A program made the position numbers and the translations under genes. DNA of 64,000 bases from WTFY01 sp011523795. Its GTDB lineage: Bacteria > Pseudomonadota > Gammaproteobacteria > UBA4575. Positions 1 to 9,028 of the stretch are shown here, one piece after another (the stretch's first letter is position 1; the number at the start of each line of letters is the position of its first letter). The DNA lies in assembly GCA_965207475.1 (NCBI GenBank), contig OZ242278.1:372001-436000 (forward strand). The letters run 5' to 3'. Under the pieces are notes generated by a model. It saw only the letters and a list, made by a program, of their open reading frames with translations, ran no database searches and was not told the origin of the DNA.

Positions 1-135
1 CGCCAGTGCGTCCAGTCCCGAAAACGTCAGCAATGCTATCGAGGCCAGCAGCAGATACTGCCACTTTGCAAACGTGTAGCCCAGCAACCTGCGGTATGTA
101 TGCCAGCTACTTTGTTCAGGAGCTTTATTGGCCAT
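1..135 (-). CDS. msbA: Lipid A export ATP-binding/permease MsbA, N-terminal fragment (cut by window edge)
   Basis: The first 45 codons of a minus-strand gene are visible, starting at the ATG at 135 and running off the window. The peptide begins MANKAPEQSSWHTYRRLLGY and continues into a hydrophobic first membrane segment (YLLLASIALLTF). This matches the start of MsbA-type ABC exporters, which flip lipid A-core across the inner membrane. Only about 8% of the protein is present, so the call rests on this N-terminal pattern and on linkage to lolD; in many gammaproteobacteria lol genes and msbA are close neighbours. Another type I ABC exporter is the main alternative. Confidence 0.6.
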   Translation of the reverse strand, partial: MANKAPEQSSWHTYRRLLGYTFAKWQYLLLASIALLTFSGLDALA

Positions 136-170
136 GCTCAAGTTAGATTACCAGGAAGTAAGCAGCCGCG

Positions 171-851
171 TCAGGATAGGGACAGTTTTCCGTCTTCCAG
201 CTGATAGGATATTTCCATCGATTCAGCTACCGCCGGATCATGTGTCACAACGACGAATGCAGTATTGAGCTCGGTACTCATCTGTAACAACAACTCTTGT
301 ACCTGATCTACATTGCTGCGATCAAGATTGCCGGTAGGCTCGTCTGCAAGAATTATCTGTGGCTTGGTAACCAGCGCCCGGGCAATGGCTACGCGCTGCC
401 TTTCACCCCCGGACAATTCCGCGGGCTTGTGCCGCATGCGCTTGGAAAGCCCGACCTTGGACAAAAATTCCTTAGCCTGCTCAGATGCACGCGCACTGGA
501 CTCACGCCGCAGCAAAAGGGGCATTGCGACATTCTCCAGTGCAGAAAATTCCGGCAGCAAGTGATGAAACTGGTAAATGAAGCCAAGGGTTTCATTACGC
601 AACCGCCCGCGCTGCGCATTGGACAGCCTGGACATTTCCTGGCCACAAACCTCCACTGTCCCTGAATCCGGCATGTCCAGCCCTCCCAGCAGATGCATCA
701 GGGTACTCTTGCCGCTGCCTGATACGCCGACAATAGCCTGCCTGCTTCCCGCCTCGACACTCAGGTCCACACCCCTGAGAACCTCCACTCTCAAAGGCCC
801 GCTGGCAAAAGTCCTGACGAGCGATTTACACTGCAATACCCGATTCATCAA
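171..851 (-). CDS. lolD: Lipoprotein-releasing system ATPase LolD
   Basis: A 226-residue ABC ATPase that powers release of outer-membrane lipoproteins from the inner membrane to the chaperone LolA. The Walker A motif GVSGSGKST is at residues 42-50, the Q-loop lies in the family-typical FIYQFHHLLPEF (91-102), the signature LSGGE is at 146-150, Walker B IILADE at 167-171 and the H-loop histidine near 204. The length is normal. It lies 3 bp downstream of the LolC/E permease gene on the same strand and is almost certainly co-translated with it; msbA follows. Another Met codon is at residue 2, so the exact start is uncertain by one codon. Confidence 0.95.
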   Translation of the reverse strand: MMNRVLQCKSLVRTFASGPLRVEVLRGVDLSVEAGSRQAIVGVSGSGKSTLMHLLGGLDMPDSGTVEVCGQEMSRLSNAQRGRLRNETLGFIYQFHHLLPEFSALENVAMPLLLRRESSARASEQAKEFLSKVGLSKRMRHKPAELSGGERQRVAIARALVTKPQIILADEPTGNLDRSNVDQVQELLLQMSTELNTAFVVVTHDPAVAESMEISYQLEDGKLSLS

Positions 852-854
852 GGC

Positions 855-2105
855 TTACTCGTAACGCAATGCTTCAGCGGGCTGCGTGCGGGACGCTTTC
901 CATGCAGGATAGACCGTGGCAAGAACGCTCATGACAAACGCGATGGCACATACCAGTACCACATCTGAAGCATTGATGTGGGATGGAAGATCGTCAATGG
1001 GGTAAAACCCGTCCGTCAGGAACTTCATATTGAAGATGGACTCGATCCAGCCAACGATGTCCTCCAGGTTTGAAGCAAGCAGAATTCCAAATACAGCCCC
1101 CAATGCAGTTCCAACCAGGCCAATCACGGTACCCTGGATCACGAAAATACCCATGATGCTCTTCGGCGATGCGCCGAGTGTGCGCAATATTGCGATGTCG
1201 CTTTGCTTTTCAGTCACCACCATGACCAGAGCAGACACAATATTAAAGGCAGCAATCAGGACCAGTAGCGACAGAATTATTGCCATCATTATTTTTTCTA
1301 TTTTCAAGGCACGGAAGAAATTCTGATTATATTGTGTCCAGTCGGTGACCCAGTATTCCTTTCCCAGGTAAGTACGAAGTTCACGGGTCAGGGAAGGCGC
1401 ATCAAACAGGTCTTCAAACTTCAGGCGCAGTCCAGATACCGAGTCTCCCAGCTGGAACAGCCTTTTAGCGTCTTCGATGTGGATCGCCGCAGTGTTTTGG
1501 TCATATTGAGGAATCCCTACAGAATAGATGCCTACGACCGTGAAACGCCTGAGCCTGGGAAGAATGCCCGCTGGTGTCACAGTCGCCTCCGGAGTGATAA
1601 CGGAAATCTTTTCACCTGTGCGAACACCCAGGCGGTCTGCCAGGTCATCACCAAGCAGAATTCCGAATTCCCCCGGCCGAAGCACATTCAGATTGGCATC
1701 CAGCATGTACTCCCCCAGGCGTGAGACCCTTCCTTCTATTTCCGGATCAATTCCACTTAACAGGACACCGTTCACCTTCTTTCCTTTCACGGCCATGCTC
1801 TGGCCCTGGACAAAGGGTGCAGAACCCTTGACCTCCGAAAAATCCTTCAGCTTTTTTTGCAAGCCTTGCCAGTCCCGGAGAATTCCATCCCGTTCGTATG
1901 CCGAAGCATGGGACGTCATGCCCAGAATCCTGTGTTTGACCTCATGCTGAAAGCCGTTCATCACGGACAGGACGGTGATTAGTACAACAATGCTGAGCGC
2001 TATTCCCACCAAAGAAATCAAGGATATGAATGAAATAAAGTGGTTGCGCCGTTTTGCACGCAAATAGCGGGAACCAATGAACAGTTCAAATGGTTTTAGC
2101 ATCAA
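855..2105 (-). CDS. lolC: Lipoprotein-releasing system transmembrane protein LolC/LolE family
   Basis: A 416-residue inner-membrane permease that partners LolD. It opens with the family-typical PFELFIGSRYLRAKRRN, followed by one long membrane segment (about residues 22-50), a large periplasmic domain (about 50-270) and three C-terminal membrane segments (about 270-300, 315-345, 380-405), ending TVYPAWKASRTQPAEALRYE as in LolC/E. Only one such permease gene is visible next to lolD. It may act as a homodimer (the LolF-type arrangement) or pair with a LolE gene elsewhere. The start is the first of two adjacent ATG codons. Confidence 0.92.
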   Translation of the reverse strand: MMLKPFELFIGSRYLRAKRRNHFISFISLISLVGIALSIVVLITVLSVMNGFQHEVKHRILGMTSHASAYERDGILRDWQGLQKKLKDFSEVKGSAPFVQGQSMAVKGKKVNGVLLSGIDPEIEGRVSRLGEYMLDANLNVLRPGEFGILLGDDLADRLGVRTGEKISVITPEATVTPAGILPRLRRFTVVGIYSVGIPQYDQNTAAIHIEDAKRLFQLGDSVSGLRLKFEDLFDAPSLTRELRTYLGKEYWVTDWTQYNQNFFRALKIEKIMMAIILSLLVLIAAFNIVSALVMVVTEKQSDIAILRTLGASPKSIMGIFVIQGTVIGLVGTALGAVFGILLASNLEDIVGWIESIFNMKFLTDGFYPIDDLPSHINASDVVLVCAIAFVMSVLATVYPAWKASRTQPAEALRYE

Positions 2106-2324
2106 TCAGATTTGGCTTAACTAGAAGGAAGGTTCTATATCATCCGGCAACTTCGCACAGGACCCGTTCTGGCCTGTACTGGCCCGAGTTCGACGGCACA
2201 GTCATGGACCCCTTGCAGCCATGACCGGGACCGCCTCACTTGAGTCGTGCATGCTCGCAATTTGGCCAACTGCAAATAGATCATACTTCATCATGAACCA
2301 CAAACCAATTCTGATGTGGTATTC

Positions 2325-2341
2325 AAAAAGCCTGAAGCTTT
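2325..2341 (-). terminator. Weak hairpin with T-run after the GNAT gene
   Basis: Read on the minus strand, AAAGC, a 5-nt loop and GCTTT form a 5-bp stem that runs straight into further T residues, about 14 bp after the GNAT stop codon. The position and T-run suit a small intrinsic terminator, but the stem is short. Confidence 0.3.
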
Positions 2342-2354
2342 ATGAGGTAAATCC

Positions 2355-2798
2355 CTAAACACTTTTTCGATAAGTAACCATTGATGAACGTACAAAACCA
2401 TGCCGCTCGTAGAACCTGTGTGCTTCGGCATTGTCATGGTCCGTAAGCAGGGTAATGCGCTTGCATCCCTTCTGCACGGCTGTCTTGAGACAGTAATCTA
2501 TCAGCCTGGATCCGATACCCGACCGGCGGGCTTGCGGCAGAACAACCATGTCTTCAAGTATTGCAACCGGACTGCCCAGCGCAGTCGAGACGGTAAACAA
2601 AAGATTTGCCATGCCAATTATGTCATTTCCCTCACGGGCTACAATGACATGGCCTGTCTCCGGGCTGGAAATAATCTTTTTCAAACCCTCGCTTTGGACT
2701 TCAGGATCGGGGTTGAATTCCGCTTCCTGGGAAAACAGCTCTACAAGAAGGATACATAACTGAGGAATGTCTTCCATCGTGGCGGTGTCTATATGCAT
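2355..2798 (-). CDS. GNAT family N-acetyltransferase
   Basis: A 147-residue single-domain acetyltransferase of the GNAT fold. The acetyl-CoA pyrophosphate-binding loop QARRSGIG (89-96) follows the beta-4 strand ILEDMVVLP, and the HRFYERHGF segment near 127-135 is the usual helix alpha-4/beta-6 end. The substrate cannot be read from sequence; this subgroup acts on small amines or protein N-termini. It is transcribed alone, away from glnT. The start ATG is the only good one in frame. Confidence 0.85.
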   Translation of the reverse strand: MHIDTATMEDIPQLCILLVELFSQEAEFNPDPEVQSEGLKKIISSPETGHVIVAREGNDIIGMANLLFTVSTALGSPVAILEDMVVLPQARRSGIGSRLIDYCLKTAVQKGCKRITLLTDHDNAEAHRFYERHGFVRSSMVTYRKSV

Positions 2799-3388
2799 GA
2801 AACTACCAGGATTCAGCAGGATTTAAACCACAAGGAACATTTCACCCGGAATTGAACTGGAGAATTCGCATCCCGCATCCGTATGGTCGAATGCCCCTTC
2901 TGCAAACGCACAATGAAAGGCAATGTAAGAATGGCAGCGCTGGCAACATTTTTGTGATTGAGGATTTTGTAGTCAGGCAGTATAACAGGCTCCCTTTGCC
3001 TGATGTCCGTGCCAGATCAATACAGTGGGTGAACCCGATGTGTTGGGTATTGACCTCGATCGCCAATCCAGTTTGTACAGCGCGTGCAAGAATGCGAACT
3101 CCAGCCCTGATACGGAGCTTGTCCAGCGATTTTGATTCCAATTCCCTAATCCCTTTGTGCATGATAATCTGCCGATATCCACCGTTCTTAATACCCGTAA
3201 CTTGAAAGCATTTTTACCTGCATACCGTGACATCTTCCGCGGCCGAAGGACCTCGTCATGTTTTGTCCGGGACCTTTGAATTCGGCCGCTTGCAATCATT
3301 CAGCCGACCCTTCGCAACGAAAAGGTTTGCATTAAAATACCTGCTCTACTACGGCAGGGTAACCGGGCTCAACAATTGGAGAGTAAGC
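2799..3388. other. Intergenic region between divergent GNAT and glnT genes
   Basis: About 590 bases without a convincing gene. Open frames on both strands (for example 2852-3205 plus, 2842-3162 minus) overlap each other, have no recognisable domain and no ribosome-binding site, so I treat them as chance or decayed sequence. The right end holds the likely glnT promoter. Confidence 0.5.
3311..3338 (+). promoter_or_regulatory. Possible sigma-70 promoter for glnT
   Basis: A TTCGCA hexamer (3311-3316) and TAAAAT (3333-3338) are separated by 16 bp, about 50 bp before the glnT start. The -10 match is good and the -35 match weak. It is the best candidate seen in this gap. Confidence 0.3.
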
Positions 3389-4696
3389 ATGGCAAAAGAT
3401 TTGGCTCAAATCGCAAAAAACAAGGGGATTAAGTACTTTCTCATAAGTTTTGTGGATTTATTCGGAGTACTTCGTGCAAAACTGGTTCCCGCCGATGCAA
3501 TAAAAGGCATGCAAAAAGATGGCGCCGGATTTGCAGGATTCGCGGCATGGCTCGACATGACCCCCGCAGATTCAGACATGTTTGGAGTCCCGGATCCAGG
3601 CAGCCTAATTCAATTGCCCTGGAATCCTGAAGTTGGCTGGCTGGCATCTGATCTGTGGATGGACGGTAAAGAAGTTGAAGCCTCTCCAAGGGTTGCTCTC
3701 AAAAGGCAAATTGCCAAAGCCCACAAGAAAGGTTATCGGGTCAAGACGGGTGTCGAATGCGAATACTTTTTAATCAACCAGGATGGAAATTCCATATCGG
3801 ACCCGCTGGACACCCAAACCAAACCTTGCTATGACCAGCAGGCACTGATGCGCCGTTACCCGATAGTAAAGGAAATTTGTGACTGCATGCTAAAACTTGG
3901 CTGGGGTCCATACCAGAATGATCATGAAGATGCCAACGGCCAGTTTGAAATGAACTGGGATTACAATGACGTATTGACCACAGCTGACCGTCATGTGTTT
4001 TTTAAATTTATGACAAAAACCATTGCCGGGGATCATGGCATGCGGGCAACCTTCATGCCCAAACCATTTCCAAACCTGACGGGAAACGGGTGCCATACAC
4101 ACCTATCTGTCTGGAACAAAAGCGGAGAAAGAAACCTGTTTCTAAACAAGTCCGATCACCTTGGCTTGTCAAAACTAGCTTACCATTTTCTTGGAGGTAT
4201 CATGGAACATGCCGTTTCAATGTGTGCCATACTCAACCCGACAGTGAACAGTTACAAAAGAATCGATGCAGTGCGGACGGCTTCAGGCGCCACCTGGTCG
4301 CCCAATGCAGTGACCTATTCAGGCAACAACCGCACCCATATGATTCGGGTTCCCGAGGATGGACGATTCGAACTGAGACTGATGGACGGTGCGACAAACC
4401 CTTACCTCGCACAAGCTGCAGTGATCGCGGCCGGACTGGATGGAATCCAGAACAAACTGGACCCCGGAAAACCCAGCTTCATAAACATGTATGAAGAGGG
4501 CGACAAGTTGAAAAATGTGAAAAAGCTTCCGTCTACCCTGCTGGACGCACTGCGGTTACTTGAGAAGAACAAAACATTAAGAAGCGAACTCGGTGCAGAA
4601 GTCGTGGATTCGTATATTAAATTGAAAATGATGGAGTGGCGTGATTACACAAGCCATCTCAGCCAGTGGGAAATGCAGACCACGATGGATTGCTGA
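3389..4696 (+). CDS. glnT: Type III glutamine synthetase-like ligase (GlnT / gamma-glutamylmethylamide synthetase family)
   Basis: A 435-residue ATP-dependent glutamate-amine ligase. Catalytic-domain motifs are present: the metal-binding ECEYF (E123, E125), NDHEDANGQFEMNW (E180, E187), the ATP/glutamate region FMPKP (222-226) and NGCHTH (233-238), and the arginine motif NRTHMIR further on. The ATG at 3389 is chosen because GGAGAG lies 7 bp upstream and homologues start with this short MAKDLAQ-like N-terminus; the open frame extends 54 codons further upstream without similarity. The family includes both GlnT (ammonia) and GMAS (methylamine), which motifs alone do not separate. It precedes the urease operon by 130 bp on the same strand, which suggests capture of urease-released ammonia. 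Confidence 0.85.
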   Translation: MAKDLAQIAKNKGIKYFLISFVDLFGVLRAKLVPADAIKGMQKDGAGFAGFAAWLDMTPADSDMFGVPDPGSLIQLPWNPEVGWLASDLWMDGKEVEASPRVALKRQIAKAHKKGYRVKTGVECEYFLINQDGNSISDPLDTQTKPCYDQQALMRRYPIVKEICDCMLKLGWGPYQNDHEDANGQFEMNWDYNDVLTTADRHVFFKFMTKTIAGDHGMRATFMPKPFPNLTGNGCHTHLSVWNKSGERNLFLNKSDHLGLSKLAYHFLGGIMEHAVSMCAILNPTVNSYKRIDAVRTASGATWSPNAVTYSGNNRTHMIRVPEDGRFELRLMDGATNPYLAQAAVIAAGLDGIQNKLDPGKPSFINMYEEGDKLKNVKKLPSTLLDALRLLEKNKTLRSELGAEVVDSYIKLKMMEWRDYTSHLSQWEMQTTMDC

Positions 4697-4829
4697 CCTG
4701 GCTCCTGAGCGTACCCAGTCTCAATGCATCCGGATGGCAGTACACAGCGTGCCCGTTACCCGAACAGAGGAATGCATGCTGCACACGGACACACATTGCG
4801 CCTGATCAAAGGGTAGGTACGATTCTCAC

Positions 4830-5282
4830 ATGATTCACATCACAGAGATCCTTGGCCATATGCATGACTCGAATTTGTCGGGCACGCTTCATGACCTGTC
4901 TCATCGAAATGAGGTTGAATACATAATACTTGACCGCTCAAACCTGCTGCGGCGGCGTTTCAGAGCCAAAACAGACCAGGGTACGGATTGTGCGGTTTCT
5001 ATTTCACGATTGACCAAATTGACTAACGGTGCAGTGTTACTGCTGGAAAGTAATCGTGCGATTGTAGTGAAAATGTCCGAGGAACAATGGCTGCGGCTCA
5101 GGCCCAGAGACATTTCATGCGCGATCGAAATAGGCTATTTTGCAGGAAACATGCACTGGCGAGTCAAGTTTGAAAAGGAGTGTCTCAGCATAGCGGTTGA
5201 AAGCCCGGAGGAAATATACCTTGAGCGGCTGAAAGATTTTTTCACAACAGGAAAGATCAGGCGTATCGATCATGATGAATGA
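4830..5282 (+). CDS. ureE: Urease accessory protein UreE (nickel metallochaperone)
   Basis: A 150-residue protein with the two-domain UreE layout: an N-terminal peptide-binding domain (about 1-75) and a C-terminal metal-binding domain (about 76-145). The conserved interface histidine is in GNMHW (H109). It lacks the long histidine-rich tail of many UreE proteins and ends only in DHDE, so it probably binds little nickel beyond the interface site. It is the first gene of the urease operon and overlaps ureF by 11 bp, indicating coupled translation. It delivers nickel to UreG for urease activation. Confidence 0.85.
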   Translation: MIHITEILGHMHDSNLSGTLHDLSHRNEVEYIILDRSNLLRRRFRAKTDQGTDCAVSISRLTKLTNGAVLLLESNRAIVVKMSEEQWLRLRPRDISCAIEIGYFAGNMHWRVKFEKECLSIAVESPEEIYLERLKDFFTTGKIRRIDHDE

Positions 5283-5952
5283 TGACCAGGTTTTCACCCT
5301 GTTACAGCACGGGGACAGCATTTTTCCTTCCGGTTCTGTTTCCTTTTCCTGGGGACTGGAAATGCTCAAGAATGACAATCTGGTCATTTCATCAGGCGGA
5401 GTGGAAGACTTTATCGAGAGTCAGCTTCACGACAAATGGGGAACGTTTGAACGTGTGGTGCTGGCCCATTGCTATGAGCATGCGAAAGACCTGCAAGCAG
5501 TTATCCATGCAGACAACCTTGTAGAATGCATGACTTTGCCAAGCGAACTGAGAGAAGGGTCCAAAAGATTAGGCTCTGCTTTGCTGTCTACCTATGTCAA
5601 GCTGGACAACCCTGTCGCCAAGCAATACCAGGCATTCATTCATGATAACAAGGCACACGGACACCTGGTTGTCAGCCAGGGACTGCTTTGGCACTCCATA
5701 GGATTAACCAAAAATCCAGTGCTGACGCTGTCTGCTTACAATTTTTGTACTTCTGCGCTCAGCGCAGCCTTGCGCCTGGGGCTTATAAGCCATATTGATT
5801 TCCAAATGACCCTGACCAGACTGGGCAAATCAATTTCCAAAATCCTGACTTGGCCTGTGCCTGAGATTGAAGAGATCCATGGATTCACGCCTGTTTCAGA
5901 CATCGCTTCAATGAGACACGAGCAATCAGAAACAAGACTATTTATAAACTAG
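5272..5952 (+). CDS. ureF: Urease accessory protein UreF
   Basis: A 226-residue all-helical protein with UreF hallmarks: the N-terminal LLQHGDSIFPSGSVSFSWGL (the usual D-x-x-(F/L)P-x-G-x-(F/Y)-x-x-S-x-G-x-E block) and an internal HGHLVVSQGLLWHSIGL segment. UreF bridges UreD-bound apo-urease and the GTPase UreG and controls GTP-dependent nickel insertion. The gene starts inside the end of ureE and is followed by ureAB after 29 bp. Confidence 0.88.
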   Translation: MMNDDQVFTLLQHGDSIFPSGSVSFSWGLEMLKNDNLVISSGGVEDFIESQLHDKWGTFERVVLAHCYEHAKDLQAVIHADNLVECMTLPSELREGSKRLGSALLSTYVKLDNPVAKQYQAFIHDNKAHGHLVVSQGLLWHSIGLTKNPVLTLSAYNFCTSALSAALRLGLISHIDFQMTLTRLGKSISKILTWPVPEIEEIHGFTPVSDIASMRHEQSETRLFIN

Positions 5953-5981
5953 CTTATGATTCAAATCTCTGGAGAATTCCC

Positions 5982-6677
5982 ATGCTGCTGACACCAACTG
6001 AACTGGAACGTTTAACCATCTATACCGCTGCTGAACTGGCCAGGAAGAGAAGGAAGAAAAAGCTCCTGTTAAATTACCCTGAAGCCACCGCCATAATTGC
6101 CGATGAAATCTTGGAAGGTGCCAGAGAGGGCCGAAGCGTAGCAGAACTGATCAGCTTCGGATCGACACTGCTCAGCACAGACGATGTCATGCCTGGCGTC
6201 AGCGAGATGATGAGTATGCTGCAGGTGGAAGCGACGTTTCCTGATGGCACCAAGCTCGTCACAGTACATGAACCCATTCGTCCAGGGAAAACGAAGATCA
6301 AAGAGAGCACCTATCCTGGAGAAATCATCCCTGGTGATGGTAATGTGAAAATAAATGCCAAAAAACGGGCAGTCAAGCTGAAGGTGCTGAACACCGGTGA
6401 CCGGCCTGTGCAGGTCGGCAGTCACTTCCACTTTTTTGAAGTGAATTCCGAATTAGAATTCAACCGGAAAGAAACATTCGGAAGACACCTTGATATCCCA
6501 GCCGGAACTGCAGTGCGGTTTGAACCTGGCGAAAGCAAGGAAGTACGGCTGGTCAAATTTGGAGGAACCGGAGAAGTATACGGCTTGAATCATTTAACCG
6601 ATGGTTCAACATCCAGTGATATCAAAAAGAAGGAAGCACTGCAAAAAGCAAAAGTGCGTGGATTCAAAGGGGCGTAA
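5982..6677 (+). CDS. ureAB: Fused urease gamma-beta subunit (Helicobacter UreA type)
   Basis: A 231-residue fusion of the two small urease subunits. Residues 1-100 are the gamma subunit (LTPTELERL, LNYPEA, FPDGTKLVTVHEPI). Residues about 110-208 are the beta subunit (YPGEIIPGDG, NTGDRPVQVGSHFHFFEVN, IPAGTAVRFEPGE). A short helical tail ending KAKVRGFKGA also resembles Helicobacter UreA, where the fused form builds large multimers. Most proteobacteria encode the subunits separately. It has a clear ribosome-binding site (CTGGAGAA) and is followed by ureC after 2 bp. Confidence 0.93.
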   Translation: MLLTPTELERLTIYTAAELARKRRKKKLLLNYPEATAIIADEILEGAREGRSVAELISFGSTLLSTDDVMPGVSEMMSMLQVEATFPDGTKLVTVHEPIRPGKTKIKESTYPGEIIPGDGNVKINAKKRAVKLKVLNTGDRPVQVGSHFHFFEVNSELEFNRKETFGRHLDIPAGTAVRFEPGESKEVRLVKFGGTGEVYGLNHLTDGSTSSDIKKKEALQKAKVRGFKGA

Positions 6678-6679
6678 CA

Positions 6680-8392
6680 ATGATTGAAATTTCAAGAAAA
6701 GAGTATTCGTTGATGTATGGCCCGACCAAGGGAGATGCCGTCCGGCTTGGAGACACTTCACTTTTGGCAGAGGTTGAACACGATTATGCTGTGCCTGGCG
6801 ACGAATGCTTGCATGGCGGAGGCAAAACACTGCGTGATGGACTGGGTCTGACACCCGGTTACGACAGCACTGCAGGTTCTCTGGACATGCTGATCAGTAA
6901 TGCGCTAGTCATAGACCCGGTCCTGGGAATTGTCAAAGCAGATATTGGAATCAAAGCAGGCCGGGTTGCAGGAATAGGAAAAGCAGGCAACCCGGCCACC
7001 ATGGATAAGGTTGACTCAAACCTTATCTGTGGTGCAGCGACAACTGTACGGGATGCTGAGGGATTGATTGCAACACCCGGAGGAATAGATGTTCACGTGC
7101 ATTTTGACAGTGCGCAGCTGTGTGAACATGCTGTCAGCTCCGGCATCACGACAATGATTGGGGGCTCTCTGGGCCCTATCACTGTAGGAATAGATTGCGG
7201 GGGTGCCTGGAACGTAGGCAAGATGTTACAGGCCTCAGAGCAATGGCCAATCAATTTTGGTTTCCTGGGACGCGGCAACTCGTCCAAGCCAAGATCTCTG
7301 ATAGACCAGCTCCGGGGAGGATGTTTGGGGCTAAAGATTCATGAAGACTGGGGCGCAATGCCAGCAGTAATCGATACCTGCCTGTCTGTTGCTGACGAAC
7401 TTGACTTCCAGGTTCAATTGCACACAGATACCTTGAACGAGAGTGGCTTCCTGGAAAATACACTGGCTGCGATCAACGGCCGTACCATCCACATGTATCA
7501 CACCGAGGGAGCGGGGGGTGGACACGCACCCGACATAATACGGGTTGCCGGTGAGTACAATTGCCTGCCCTCCTCCACCAATCCGACAAATCCGTATACC
7601 GTAAATACATTCGATGAGCATCTTGATATGACCATGGTATGCCATCATTTGAACCCTGCAATACCGGAAGACGTCGCTTTTGCTGAAAGCCGAATTCGCG
7701 CTCAAACCATCGCTGCAGAAGACGTACTGCATGACCTCGGGGCGATCTCCATGCTGGGCTCAGACAGTCAGGGCATGGGCAGAATCAACGAAGTCATCTG
7801 CCGAACCTGGCAGCTTGCCAGCAAGATGAAGGATCAATTTGGAAGGCTTTCCGAAGAATCTACAAAACGCGGCGACAACGAAAGGATCAAACGCTATATC
7901 GCAAAATATACAATCAATGCTGCACGCACATTCGGGATTGACCCATACATCGGCTCACTGGAAAAAGGAAAACTAGCCGATGTCGTGCTGTGGAAGCCCG
8001 CGTTTTTTGGAATCAAACCCGAACTGATAGTCAAGGGCGGCTTTATCATCTGGTCAGCAATGGGTGATAGTGCTGCATCGTTGATGACCTGTGAACCCAT
8101 GATCCTAAGACCGCAATGGGGAGCATTCGGTAATGCCAAGCAGCACTTGAGTGCAAACTTCGTCAATCAATCTGCAATTGAAGATAAAGTCGGAGAAAAG
8201 CTACAGCTTCAAAAAATGAACCTGGCTGCACAGGGCACCCGAAAACTCAATAAGAACCACATGCTGCACAACAGTTCATGTCCAAAAATTACGGTCAACC
8301 CTGAAACATTTGAGGTCTTCGTGAATGGCAAGCTTGCCACTTGCGATCCGGCCAAGAACCTTCCCCTGACACAACGCTACATGCTGCGATGA
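6680..8392 (+). CDS. ureC: Urease alpha (catalytic) subunit UreC, divergent variant
   Basis: A 570-residue nickel amidohydrolase that hydrolyses urea to ammonia and carbamate. The residues needed for catalysis are present: H139 and H141 (HVH), the carbamylated lysine K219 and H221 (GLKIHEDWG), H248, H274 (HTEGAGGGH), D362 (SDSQGMGR), and the flap C321-H322 with R338. Two regions are unusual. The usual (I/F)xPQQ after HxH is DSAQL here, and the loop after GG(G/S)xGP (about 163-182) is short and lacks the common ATTxTPG segment. The fold and metals should be intact, but substrate fit or regulation may differ. Its stop overlaps the ureG start as ATGA. Confidence 0.92.
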   Translation: MIEISRKEYSLMYGPTKGDAVRLGDTSLLAEVEHDYAVPGDECLHGGGKTLRDGLGLTPGYDSTAGSLDMLISNALVIDPVLGIVKADIGIKAGRVAGIGKAGNPATMDKVDSNLICGAATTVRDAEGLIATPGGIDVHVHFDSAQLCEHAVSSGITTMIGGSLGPITVGIDCGGAWNVGKMLQASEQWPINFGFLGRGNSSKPRSLIDQLRGGCLGLKIHEDWGAMPAVIDTCLSVADELDFQVQLHTDTLNESGFLENTLAAINGRTIHMYHTEGAGGGHAPDIIRVAGEYNCLPSSTNPTNPYTVNTFDEHLDMTMVCHHLNPAIPEDVAFAESRIRAQTIAAEDVLHDLGAISMLGSDSQGMGRINEVICRTWQLASKMKDQFGRLSEESTKRGDNERIKRYIAKYTINAARTFGIDPYIGSLEKGKLADVVLWKPAFFGIKPELIVKGGFIIWSAMGDSAASLMTCEPMILRPQWGAFGNAKQHLSANFVNQSAIEDKVGEKLQLQKMNLAAQGTRKLNKNHMLHNSSCPKITVNPETFEVFVNGKLATCDPAKNLPLTQRYMLR

Positions 8393-9015
8393 TCCAGCAG
8401 AATTCCCGTAATGGCCCTGCACGAGTGGGTATCGGTGGCCCGGTTGGGTCGGGCAAGACAGCCCTGATCGAGCAATTGATCCCGCGGTTTATCAAGCGGG
8501 GCAATGAAATTGCAGTGATTACGAATGACCTGGTCACCCGAGAAGATGCAAAGCGCCTGCAAAGATCCGGATTGCTTGCTCCAGAACGAATCGTTGCCGT
8601 GGAAGCAGGCGCATGTCCGCATACAGTTATCCGTGAAGACCCTACCTTGAACTCGCAGGCTGCAGAAAACCTGGATAGGGAGTTCGAACACCTGGATGTT
8701 ATCTTGATAGAAAGCGGCGGAGACAATCTGGCATCCACCTTTTCCCTGGACCTCGTAGATTACTGGATGTTTGTGATAGACACTTCAGAAGGAGACGACA
8801 TTCCTCGCAAAAGAGGACCGGGTATCGTCCAATCAGATTTGCTAGTCATCAACAAAGTCGACTTGGCGCCTTTTGTGGGAGCAGACGTGGACTTGATGGT
8901 GAAAGAGGGACTTGAAGTGAGGGATGGAAAACACCTGGTGCTGACAAATTGTAAAACGGGTGAAGGCATAGAAGAGGTTGCAAACCATATCATCAACAAC
9001 GTTCTATTCGACTAG
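8389..9015 (+). CDS. ureG: Urease accessory GTPase UreG
   Basis: A 208-residue SIMIBI-class GTPase that loads nickel onto urease. The P-loop GGPVGSGKT is at 16-24, the metal-binding Cys-Pro-His motif is in EAGACPHT (C76-H78), the switch segment reads ESGGDNLASTFS, and NKVD gives guanine specificity. The start at 8389 is chosen because its ATG overlaps the ureC stop (ATGA) and leaves the short normal N-terminus; the frame extends 16 codons further up without support. ureD follows after 13 bp. Confidence 0.93.
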   Translation: MIQQNSRNGPARVGIGGPVGSGKTALIEQLIPRFIKRGNEIAVITNDLVTREDAKRLQRSGLLAPERIVAVEAGACPHTVIREDPTLNSQAAENLDREFEHLDVILIESGGDNLASTFSLDLVDYWMFVIDTSEGDDIPRKRGPGIVQSDLLVINKVDLAPFVGADVDLMVKEGLEVRDGKHLVLTNCKTGEGIEEVANHIINNVLFD

Positions 9016-9028
9016 AACACCAGCCTGA

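Noticed and set aside
2842..3205. Overlapping open frames on both strands between GNAT and glnT
   Set aside because: No ribosome-binding site, no domain, and neither frame is favoured. The glnT frame extends into this region but similarity starts only at 3389.
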